DNA from: Linnemannia hyalina
Taxonomy: Eukaryota > Mortierellomycota > Mortierellomycetes > Mortierellales > Mortierellaceae
Direction: 5' to 3'
Assembly: GCA_019671135.1 (NCBI GenBank)
Contig: JAHRHY010000014.1
Span: 1,176,001-1,240,000 of the forward strand
DNA: 64,000 nucleotides
A model generated the notes under the pieces. The model was not told the origin of the DNA, ran no database searches, and worked only from the letters and a program-made list of their open reading frames with translations. A program made the position numbers and the translations under genes. Shown piece by piece: positions 34,329-44,300 of this stretch (its first letter is position 1; each line of letters begins with the position of its first letter).

Positions 34329-36361
34329 TTAAGGAGCCGCCGTTGTAGTCGGAGGGTTAGTCTTGCGGGTGATCATCTCAATCATCTGCTTGCCAACCAC
34401 AGCAGCCTCGCCAAACCGGCTCTTGAAGAACTGAGCAGTGTCCTCAAACCGGACCCGGTAGCCTTCCATGTTGCCCAACGCAATACACTCCTGCCATCCA
34501 CGAGCTGACATCATAAACTCCATATCGTCCTCTCGGATCTCCTTCTCGTACAATGCTGCTTGCATCGCATCCTGCAAAAAGTCTTCGTTCAGGAACAAGT
34601 ACTCTGAGATTCCACTGTGTTGTTGTTGTAATACAAGTACGTGAATGAAACGAGATATGTGAGCATGCTGATGCAACAAAAAACCAAGTGTCTCGAGAAA
34701 AAAAAGAACAAGAGCAGCATTAACTAGAGAGAAAGGGGTAACTTACAGCCAGAAGCGGAAGAGCGGGGTTTGACAGACCATGTGAGAGTAAGGGTTCATC
34801 TTGAGCTGGTACCAGCAGTCAACCATCGCCAGCAGCGACAAATGCGAATTGGGTTTGCGCTTGTCCTTGGGCACACTACCTAGCGAGTACTGATCCAGCA
34901 GGTTATCCGACAACAAGATCTGCTCCCGAGCGCCACGATTACCAAACACAAACTCTCCCGCCTATTCAATTGTCAATCAATATGCATTTCAGCGAAGAAT
35001 GTTAGTTTTTGCGTTAGCAGTTTATCATTACAAAGTAAGAGTGCCCATATCGAACAAGGCAATAGCAACAAGAGAAAGATGGGACCTACAGCGCGAATAC
35101 GGGCAACAAACTCGGCCTCCTTCTCTTGGATCATAAGTTTGAAGAGTGCAGCGACTGAGAGCGAGTACTGTTTGACCTGTGCCTTGGCCGATGGGTTCAA
35201 GATTGCCAACCCAGCATAAACTATGAAACGTGCACAGCGTTAGTCTCTAGAGTACGATCTGCGAATAACACAAAGCCTTCCTATGCGGATCAAATTCCTT
35301 GCAGTTCACAATTCCGTACCGTGCCACTTGTTGGAGAGGATACGCATGGTCATGTTCACTTTGACGTTCTCAATGCCTCCAGTGTAGGTTGGATCAAACC
35401 ACTATATCAAAAATGACATAAAGGCGATCGTTAGTCAAAAGGGCAATATTTCTGTCGCACCTCCTGAATCTTACAGCTGCATGCTGAGGGTTGCCTTACC
35501 GGAAAGTTGTCCTGATGCTTCCAGGTGGTTCCCATACTCAAGAATGCCATATGAGTGACAGCCTGGGTATCTGCTGTGATCCGGTCATGCTCCTTGTACG
35601 ACAAGTGAGCAATCTCACTTTCGAAGCATCCCAAAATCCTCTCCACCAGTGCCAAAGTCTCGGCAGTACCCCTGTGGTTGATGATGACCAGGGGTTGTCC
35701 TTTCGAGGGGACAGTCGGTCCGTGCATAGAGTGACAGGTGATGATGTGGACATCTTCGGGCAAGTGCTTCTCGAACGCCGCAATCTCTGGTGCCTTAACC
35801 GATGTCTGACCTGCCACAATCGCTCCAATCTTTGTTGCTATGGGCGTGTTGAGACGAGGGTGTGTCAGTGATACATTGTCCAGGGAAATGAATCAAATGC
35901 ATTATCAGCAGCAGCGAGATCACGTCCTGAGCAGGCTTACAAGGGCCATAGGTAGCGACGACGGAATCGATAAACTCTGCAGGGACAGAGTACAAGATCC
36001 AGTCACTCTGACGCGAAACCAAATGCCCATCCTTCATGACGCGGATATCTGTTCCTGCAAACTCCCCACACAGCGCCTCGTACTTGTTTGGCATATCGCA
36101 CACATTCACACTACCCAGTTTGAGATGCAATAGAGATAAGGATGTTGTTAATTATTGTTGGTCGCGATTCGATCCAGATAAACAAGACGCGCAAAAGTCG
36201 ACAACAAGCGCAAGCAAAGAGCCTTACTTCTTCCAACCGGCGGCAGAAAGAGTTCTGGCGTAGAGTTTTCCCATGTCTCCCATTCCAATGATTCCAAGCT
36301 GGATGGTTTCCATTTCGACGATGGTCTCTTCCTGTGCGATGTTGTTGGTGGTGTTGGCCAT
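34329..36361 (-). CDS. TYR1: Prephenate dehydrogenase (NADP+)
   Basis: Seven exons: 36228-36361, 35941-36110, 35500-35837, 35320-35401, 35090-35220, 34747-34961 and 34329-34614. All junctions are GT-AG and phase-consistent, giving 451 aa (yeast Tyr1 has 452). The enzyme oxidatively decarboxylates prephenate to 4-hydroxyphenylpyruvate in tyrosine biosynthesis. The Rossmann motif GIIGMGDMGKLYAR is at residues 23-36. Fungal Tyr1 landmarks follow in order: GHLVSRQSDWILYSVPAEFI, VAGQTSVKAPEIAAFEKHLP, HSMHGPTVPSKGQPLVIINH, HDRITADTQAVTHMAFLSMG, NKWHVYAGLAILNPSAKAQV and PNSHLSLLAMVDCWYQL. The start is the first of two in-frame ATGs (second at codon 17). It is divergent from the PARP-like gene at 37306. 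Confidence 0.97.
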
Positions 36362-37305
36362 CTTGCTTTCTTGTTGTGCGAAACTTTAAAAAGTATTCTC
36401 CGAGAGTGCTCTGGCTTGAGTGATAAAAAAAAGGGAGACGCGGGTGGTTGTGTGTAGGGATTGATAGCTGTCCTTGATATTGCGCGGTACAGCTGGTGGT
36501 AGATTCCTGTTCTTGATGCGGGTTTCCTTGAGTCGAAGGAGATGGGACTTGGAAGTTAGAATGGGTGAGTGAGAGAGTTGATTCGAGTGGTGGGTGATGT
36601 TCCTGAGAAAAAGAAGTGAGTGAGAGCCGTGACTGTTCGCACTGAGTCACCCGCTTTTTGAGCCCTGACTCTTTCGCATTCTGTGCACGCCCCTACTACG
36701 AAACAGGATTTATGGACCAAAGCTCAGCCTAGGCGTAAGACCAAAGGCAGGAATGATGCCGAGGACAAGGGACCATTGCCTGCCCCTTGACATGAGCACC
36801 TGCAAGAACACGCACTAGACCATGCACGGCTGCTTGATTTGCTGTATGGCAGCACCTGCTAATTCAAAGCTAAACACAAGGTGAAAATGGAGGCTTGGGA
36901 CAAGAAAAGCCACGGTGTGGCTCCTAGGCTTTATGCGACTTTGACTTTTGGTGCTTCTCCACACCATGCATACCGAGCGTGAACGCATCTATATATTTTT
37001 TTCTCATAGTAGTGCTCGGAGTGCCAGGACTGTCATATCAGCACCACCGACAAAAATCAACATCCATGTTGTAGTTTGATCACCTCTTTCGCCTTTGTTC
37101 CCTTCTTTCTTTCCTTTTCTTCCTCTCTTTCATACGCAACCACCACCACTTCAGCAACACCTCTCCGACCCCTTGACAGAACGCACCTCTGCTGCTTCCC
37201 TTTGTTGCCTTCTCCACCACACGCAACAACAACATATCACCACGCCAACACCACCTCAAAACAACCCAACTCAACAGTACATCGAGCCTACCTCATCAAC
37301 AAAGC
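36362..37305. promoter_or_regulatory. Divergent promoter region of TYR1 (-) and the PARP-like gene (+)
   Basis: No coding sequence. The right side (37076-37300) is a CT- then CA-rich leader typical of this genome. A TATA-like TATATATT is near 36991 on the plus strand. Confidence 0.5.
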
Positions 37306-38024
37306 ATGACCATCCAAGGAGTCTACCTGGAGTCAGTCGACATCCACTCCGACGAATTCAAAGATTTCGCAGCTCGCTTCCAGCGCAGGCTTGTCTCTCT
37401 GTACGAGATCAACTACGCCGAGCTAGTCTGCGGGTACCTGGGCGATGCCACAGAATGGGGTTCTACCGCCTATTACCATGGCACCTCGCACTGTGGATGT
37501 GTTGACCGACGCATCTGTAACGACAGTAACACCAGGATCAACGTCCATGAGTGGTGCACGAGCAACATCTGTAGCACAAAGGGCATTATGACTTCTGGTC
37601 ACCTACGCACCAAGCTTGCCTTTAACATGGAAGGTATGCATACACCTACCTACTGTTTTGACTACTGATGAGCTTACTTTTACAGTGCTCGTACTCGTTG
37701 TCTTGCCTGCTGGATCATCGCCATAGAGACAAGTGGTGTGCGTGTTTTTGATCTGTATTATTGTTGTTGTTGTTGTTGTTTTTGGCGACATAGGACATTT
37801 CTTCTCTCCTTTGGTGACAACTGCGATCGACTATGCCGGTTACAGAAGCTCGAAGGTCTACGCCTCAAATTTTCTCAGTATTTTTATCTGCATTGCGAGG
37901 AAGGTCCAATCCAGCCAAAAGGGGGCCCACTTCTACTATGTGCAAGATGACAGCGTAAGTTGTAGCTCTATTCTTTTTTGGTTTCGTTATGCAGGCCAAG
38001 ATGGTCCTCTTTTTAATCTTTTAG
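37306..38024 (+). CDS. Small PARP-like (ADP-ribosyltransferase-fold) protein
   Basis: Exons 37306-37633, 37794-37954 and 37995-38024 join in frame to give 172 aa. The sequence follows the pattern of fungal stand-alone PARP-like domains: an HGT motif (YYHGT, residues 56-60), a cysteine cluster (C63, C65, C71, C84, C89), a Gly turn (TKGIMTSGH), then a serine before FSPLVTTAIDYAG with a Tyr at the position of the second PARP triad residue. It ends in a hydrophobic beta-strand (AKMVLFLIF), like the terminal strand of PARP folds. This supports an ADP-ribosyltransferase-like fold; catalytic activity is not shown. Intron 1 carries a (TTG)n tract near 37760. The gene lies between TYR1 and pirin B. 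Confidence 0.62.
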
Positions 38025-38515
38025 CTAAATAGAAACATATTGTGTGCTTTGCTGCGTACAATAGGAGATCCTCCCCGTCTTCCTCGCGATCGTTCGAGTC
38101 TAAGCACATGCATGGACACCCCCAGGCTTCTCTTCTCTTTCTTTTCACGTCTCTCGCTTTGTTTCTGTTGCCTTTGATGGCGACCTGGATCATATGCATC
38201 AACATTTGAGCTAAAATTTGCGCACGAACTCGGCGGCTACTTTCCCTACCGTTGTGATCTCCCCATTTATGCCCCTCAGGATCACTGCTTTGCTTACTGC
38301 AACTACCCTACATGAATTAGCTTTTATTGCTGAAACTAGCTGCTGAGGTTGTTCATAATAAAGAGAACTTTGCGTTGTTACAGCAAGAAATACATGGAAT
38401 ATGTTCATGTACACCATGCGCACCATGCCCACAAAAAGTTACGTTTTGATTGTCATTCAAGTTTTTGTTTTACATATGATACAACGAGGAAAGAGAAAAA
38501 GAGGATGAAAGTTGT
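38025..38515. other. Intergenic between PARP-like gene and pirin B (convergent)
   Basis: 3' flanks only. The last 65-70 bp before the pirin B stop resemble the pirin A and C 3' UTRs, then similarity ends; cassette B is thus shorter on this side than A and C. Confidence 0.5.
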
Positions 38516-39400
38516 CTAAGCAATAGTAGAATGCCAGTTGCGGGCTCGTTCGAATCCGTTCTTGTTGTTCTGGTAGTCGACAAAGGTGTCATAGATCTCC
38601 TCGGATGAGTTCATGACAAAGGGACCGTGCTGCACAATGGGTTCCTTCAATGGTTCACCAGCAATGAACACAAAGTGTGCGTCCTCATCCTTGGTTTGGA
38701 TCTTGACTGTCGTGGCACCGTCTTCTGAGAAGGTGAGAGTGTGGTGTGCCTTACCCTCGAACTCCTTGTCACCGATGAATGTCGTACCCTTGAGCATGTA
38801 GAGAAATCCGGTGTAGGTCGAGGGGATGATCTGGGTGACGGTCTTGTTCTTATCCATCTTGAAGTCGAGGTACATGGTGGGTGTGCGGGTGTAGACTTGA
38901 GACTTGACGCCGTGAGACTCGCCTGCAATGACCTTGACGACAACACCGTCCTGGGGAGTAGCACGAGGGATCTGACCGTCGAGAAGTTCCTGGTACTGTG
39001 GCTCACACATCTTGTGCTCCTTGGGCAAGTTAATCCACAACTGCAGTCCATGAGCGCGGGTCTGAGACTTGACAGGCATCTCCGAGTGAACAATACCACG
39101 ACCAGCAGTCATCCACTGCAAGTCGCCAGGTCCAATGGTTCCCTTGTGTCCTGCAAAGTCCTCATGCTGGAACTGACCTTCGATCATGTAGGTCACAGTC
39201 TCGAATCCTCGGTGGGGGTGGTCGGGGAAACCACCGTTCTTGTCGACCGAGAATTCGTCGAGCATGAGGAAGGGGTCGTGGTTACGGAGTTCGGGACGTC
39301 CGATGGATCGACGGACACGGGCGCCGACACCCTCGGATTGTTCCCTAGAGAGGACGGACTTTGTGATGGATCTGGAGACTGGGGTAGTGGTAGCAGTCAT
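38516..39400 (-). CDS. Pirin B (cupin-family protein)
   Basis: Single-exon 294-aa pirin with the metal ligands H61, H63, H105 and E107 intact and a complete C-terminal domain. Relative to pirin A it has F instead of L in the HHTLT segment and H instead of R four residues before the C-terminus (NWHSTIA), while third codon positions differ at several sites. It is divergent from NACHT2, with the same promoter layout as pirins A and C. Role as for pirin A: a metal-binding nuclear cofactor or dioxygenase-like protein. Confidence 0.96.
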   Translation of the reverse strand: MTATTTPVSRSITKSVLSREQSEGVGARVRRSIGRPELRNHDPFLMLDEFSVDKNGGFPDHPHRGFETVTYMIEGQFQHEDFAGHKGTIGPGDLQWMTAGRGIVHSEMPVKSQTRAHGLQLWINLPKEHKMCEPQYQELLDGQIPRATPQDGVVVKVIAGESHGVKSQVYTRTPTMYLDFKMDKNKTVTQIIPSTYTGFLYMLKGTTFIGDKEFEGKAHHTLTFSEDGATTVKIQTKDEDAHFVFIAGEPLKEPIVQHGPFVMNSSEEIYDTFVDYQNNKNGFERARNWHSTIA

Positions 39401-40371
39401 TTTGGGTTGTTGTCTTGTTGTTAGTGTAGCTGAGAGAAGAGGAGTTGTTGTGTGAATGGGAGTAGTGAGGACTGTTGTTGTAGTCGAGTGAAGATACGAT
39501 GTTGTTTTTTGGGATGATGAGGGGAGTTGTGCTGGAATTTGGTTGCTTTTATACTTTTTTGTTTGCTCCCTTCATCCTCTTCCTTTCCTTCGAATTGATA
39601 ATGCGATGATCAGTTGGCCAATGAAAAGTGACTAAGCCTTGAAGGACGGTGGCTTAGAAATCTTTTCATGATTAAGAATGGGGATATGTCTGACCAAGAA
39701 CAGGTCCCACTTAGACAAAGACAGGTCCCAGGCATAGCGCTTGAAATACAGGTCATCATTGACCATGGCGCATTACGTGAGAATAAAGGTCTCAAAAGAA
39801 ACGAGAGAGTTCTTTTCTGCCTGCTACTGAGCAATAACATGTTATAGAAAAGGCCATTTCTATGTCACGTTAGTTAACTTTCGTCGATGATCAAATCGAT
39901 CTCACCCAGCTCGATCACCGGCCAACGCTATGCTTGAAAAGAAGACGCGTACAGTTCTATGGGAAATAAACCTTGCGAGGCGGTTGTAGATACTCGAACA
40001 AGATCAAGCTGCTGCCACCGATCTACATACTTCACACCTTGGCCATGGTTTATAATTGCGTTCTCTGTTTATGCCAAATTAAAAATCAAATGGCAATTTT
40101 CGCTGTCGAAAGGAAGATGCAGCGGCGTGCATGCATGAATGGGCCAAGGCCTGGACAAAGGCCTGGACAAAGCAAGAGGAAGCAGTGGACGAAAAGGTGA
40201 GGGATAACGTAAAATAACCCCAGGCTCGCCTTTCTCTTGTTTTCTTTTCTCTCAGGCTCACCCCCTGTCATCCTCCACTTCACCACCATCCGCAAACCCT
40301 CCACCACTGTCGTCCCTCTCTCCCTTTTTCTTCCGTTACTCACACTTCTCGATTCGACATTCAGCACGCTG
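39401..40371. promoter_or_regulatory. Intergenic B, pirin-proximal part
   Basis: On the minus strand, pirin B has TATA at about 39547-39554, TGACTAA at 39629-39635 and a CCAAT box at 39618-39622. Further out, blocks shared with A and C include an ATTACGTGAG element near 39772. No coding sequence. Confidence 0.6.
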
Positions 40372-40389
40372 TTCACATTGTGAATTCAC
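40372..40389 (+). promoter_or_regulatory. Conserved 18-bp palindromic element, copy B
   Basis: TTCACATTGTGAATTCAC, identical to copies A and C, preceded by the shared ATTCGACATTCAGCAC stretch. Located about 140 bp before the first predicted NACHT2 leader donor. Confidence 0.5.
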
Positions 40390-41367
40390 CTCGCCGTCGT
40401 TCATTCCCGATCTCGTTACTTTGCTACTGCCAATAACACAACCATACCGTTCCCTTCTCGTCCACGTCTACCGAGAACAAACCCCAACCAATAAAACCAA
40501 AAAAGTGTTTGACCCAACAGGTACTGAGGTAAGTCCATCTCAACAGGTGCATCGATGTATGTGTCGCTATATCTTGGAAGGGAAACACGACTTTTGCACA
40601 ATCCTAATACACGATTGAAACGTACAAAGATACTTTCTCCTGCCAGAAACAACTGAGCCCAAAAAAACAATAAGCCAGTGCGCCACTCGTATTAAGGTAA
40701 GGAAATAAGCGTATGAAAAAAATCATGAGCTGAGGAGACTCTTCAATCGCGTCTTTACTTGTCGACTTTGTGGTGCTAACCTATTCCGCATTGGACATAC
40801 ATATGATGTCTAGGACAAGACAACTCTTTTGCCAGCTACTCACCAACAAAAGAAAAAACAAAAACCCAAATAATCGACACCTAGTCCACTACCAGTAAGT
40901 TCGAGAGGACGTACACAGCAAACAAAAAGTGCAACTGACAACTGTACTTTAGCCGAATACGATTCTCACCGATCTCTTATCGACATAGACCAACAAGTCT
41001 CGCCAACCAAACGCAAGCCCGGTCCATCACCAAAACAAACAGAACAAAAAGGCGACCTTTTGCTGCCTCTCTGGTAAGGAAGGGGAACGAAGCACAACTA
41101 TCCCATGCGTGTGTGGTCATGAAATGCCGTCTTGTTTACAAACCTCCCCCAACGTTGCACATACTTTTTTGTTGATAGCTTTGTACTCTCATACCAGCCA
41201 TTGATTTCCTCATTCGGTCCTTCACGACCTTTGACCAGCAGCAAAATCATTCTTTAAACTAACACAAGGTAAAAAGGATAGAGTAATTATTACGAGTGTT
41301 GTATCTGCAAGGTTGTCCAGACAATGCTAACCAACGCCGTTCATACTTGATGTTTGTAGCTGCAACC
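40390..41367 (+). other. Spliced 5' leader of NACHT2
   Basis: Four candidate leader introns have donor and acceptor signals at corresponding positions in cassettes A and C: 40529-40813, 40895-40952, 41074-41178 and 41269-41359. The first has a GTGCTAAC branch-like motif and GTCTAG acceptor; the last ends 8 nt before the start codon. No long ORF lies in the predicted leader exons. Splicing is inferred from conservation. Confidence 0.6.
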
Positions 41368-44300
41368 ATGTCCTCATCGTCACCCCAGGACAATTCGCCT
41401 TCGCTTCCTCCCGCGTCTTTCTCCACCCCTCCAGGACATGCGGAAATAACTGTCGATGGGCAGCGTGTCATTTCTCAACTCAAGAACACCGTAACGCTTG
41501 GACGTGTGTCGTCAAAGGCGAATGGCGTTTCGACAATCGCTCAAGGATTGGCCACCATTCAGCTTGGGCCTACCAACTTGTTGAACTCCCTTGGTCATCG
41601 CACCACAGGGGATGTTGCCGCGGACGTTGATCATGGACCACGTGACGCCAGCGATGGCAGATCCATATCGTCGGGCCCTCCGTCGAAATATGGATTCAGG
41701 AAACGTTTGTCGAGACTTTTCAAGGGTGACCCTAAAGTCAAAGAGTCTGTTTCCACTTCGTCTGCCTCGTCAGCATCCTTTACGCTCGTTGGAACTGAGG
41801 AACGCATCCAGTCTGCCGTACCTGACCGTAGCGCCATGCCTATATCGTTGGGACTGCACTCACCAGCACATTCCACTGAAATGTCGTCCACGCCACTCGT
41901 TGTTCTAGATACTCAGATGCAACAGAATCCTGCTGCGTATGGAACCCTCCGTGTAGACATCTTCCCCGAAAACGTTATCAAACCCACCTACAAGACCGAC
42001 TTGCCCAAGCCGCATGCTCGTGTTGACAAGACCCCGCAGCTTGTCTACTGCTGCAGTCTCCTCTCCAAGGCTCCAGGACCGTTGCTACCAACCTCGGACA
42101 GCAATGTCAACCAGGATTCGCCTCTCGACGACAAAGAGAAGAAATGGGTGCAGCTCATTGATCCCGTCTTACAGGACCGATATCAAAGGCTCGTTGAGCA
42201 TTTGGTCAAGGCGTTCGATGACCACCATCTCAAGGAATCTGATGTGGTCACCGAGGTTGTTTTTGTTGGTCCCGTCCTTGACCGTGACACCTACCGCAGC
42301 TTGCTCTCTTGCTTCATCTCCGAATTTGAGCAGACAATACCGCTGGATGACATTCTGCTCCAAGGCCTTGTGCAACTGGTCGAGTGCGCCTCATCTGGAT
42401 ACCTTGTTGACGATGATCTGGTCAGGATCATCACCGTTCTCTCCAAGGAGCTGTCGATTACCCACATTGGCACGAGTGACCATCCCTTGCACCTGACACT
42501 GTCGCTCGCTCGAGTCCTTGATGTGATGGTGACTGGCAAAGTCAAGGACCTGAACCGTGATCGAGACCATCAGCCGATGCTACAACTGCTGGACGGTCTG
42601 AAGGACAGCGACAGTGTTGTCCAGAGGTACGAGGCAACCTATGCTTACCAGGCCCTCCAGTATGCACCCGATGACGAGACTCCGCTCCAGGTGCTGTGGA
42701 GATATGCAAAGGTAGTAGCGGCAGGCGCAGGTGCAGTGTCGAGTGTTTTCAAGTTGGATCCAGAGGGATTCCTCAAAGGCATCGAGAGTCTTCAAGAGAT
42801 TGGCGAAGGAGTCGTGGGAGCTGTCAGTACTGGAATTGAGGTTGTTGACACCCTTCGTGTTGGTGCTGGTGAGGCCGTCCGGGCGTCGGAGAACAAATTC
42901 GACTTTATGAAGAAGCGCTCGTGGTATCTCGCCCTTCAAGGAACGGCTCTCTTTATTCGACAGGGACGGCTTTCGGACTTTAACCTTGTCGTCAGCCAAG
43001 CGCCTTGCCGCAACAACCCCAACTTTCAATGGGGAATCTGTCGCCAGGTCGGAGAGATTGCCGTCGATCCGCTCTGGGATGTTCTTGTCCGCCAGCAGGC
43101 CATCGACTTTCTGGGTGAACTGTACAGAAGCAGCTCTGACTGGAAACCGCATGTCGATGTCAAACGCTGGATCCTGACCATTCTCATCCAGATCTCGGAG
43201 CTGTCAGATGTGTCTGTCAAGGATCGCGCTGTTGCTTTACTACTAGACCTAAAAAGCGGCGGTATCGACGAGTGTCCTGGCTCTTTTTCGCTTAGCAGAC
43301 GCCTCCCTCTGCCGTCAACCTCCCCGCTTCTTGCTAAGGTCCAAGAGATCCCAAAACTCGAGTACGACCTGCACGTCTTGAAGTTGATGAGGATTGCCGA
43401 CTACAAACAGGCGGTTTACATCGACCCCATGGCCAAACTCAACCTCCAAGACACAGACGACAATCTCTTCCCTCTCATGGACAAGGTCAGGGACTTTCTT
43501 GCCAGCGACTCTCAGGTCATGCTTGTTCTTGGCGACTCGGGGGCGGGTAAATCGACATTCAATCGACACCTGGAACACGAACTCTGGCAGGAGTACAAGG
43601 CAGGAGGCCGCATCCCGCTTTTCATCAACTTGCCATCCCTCGAGCGACCAGAGAAGGATTTGGTTGTGGAGCAATTGAGGACCCACAACTTTTTGGAGGA
43701 CCAAATCCGCGAGCTGAAGCTGCACCGCAAGTTTATGTTGATTTGTGATGGATACGACGAGAGCCAGCTTACATCCAATCTGCATACTACCAACCTCTTT
43801 AACCGATCTGGGCAGTGGTATGTCAAGCTGCTCATTACTTGTCGCACGCAGTATCTCGGACCGGACTATCGGGGTCGCTTTGAGCCCAAGGCGGTGGACC
43901 AGTATGCTCGTGTCGCTAACGATCTTTTCCAGCAAGCCGTCATCGCCCCATTCAGCAGGGAACAGATCGAGGACTATGTAGAGCATTATGTTCCTCTCGA
44001 ACCGCGCACCTGGGTCAAGAAGGACTACATGGACAAGCTGGAGGCGATCCACAATCTAATGGATCTGGTCAGGAACCCGTTCCTCCTTACCCTGTCACTG
44101 GAGGCCCTTCCTACGGTCGTGCAAGGGAAAACCGACCTCTCCAGACTTCGAGTGACTCGTGCGGAACTGTACGACACCTTTGTGAGGCACTGGATGGGTG
44201 TCAACAAGCGTCGTCTGCAAGATCAAAGGCTGGACAGGGAGAACCAGATGGCGTTTGACTTCCTCTGTGCCGACGGGTTCGAGCGCCACGGTATTTTGTA

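Noticed and set aside
41296..41367. Upstream extension of NACHT2 by 24 residues
   Set aside because: This segment lies mostly in a leader intron conserved in all three cassettes, ending with an acceptor 8 nt before the ATG at 41368.
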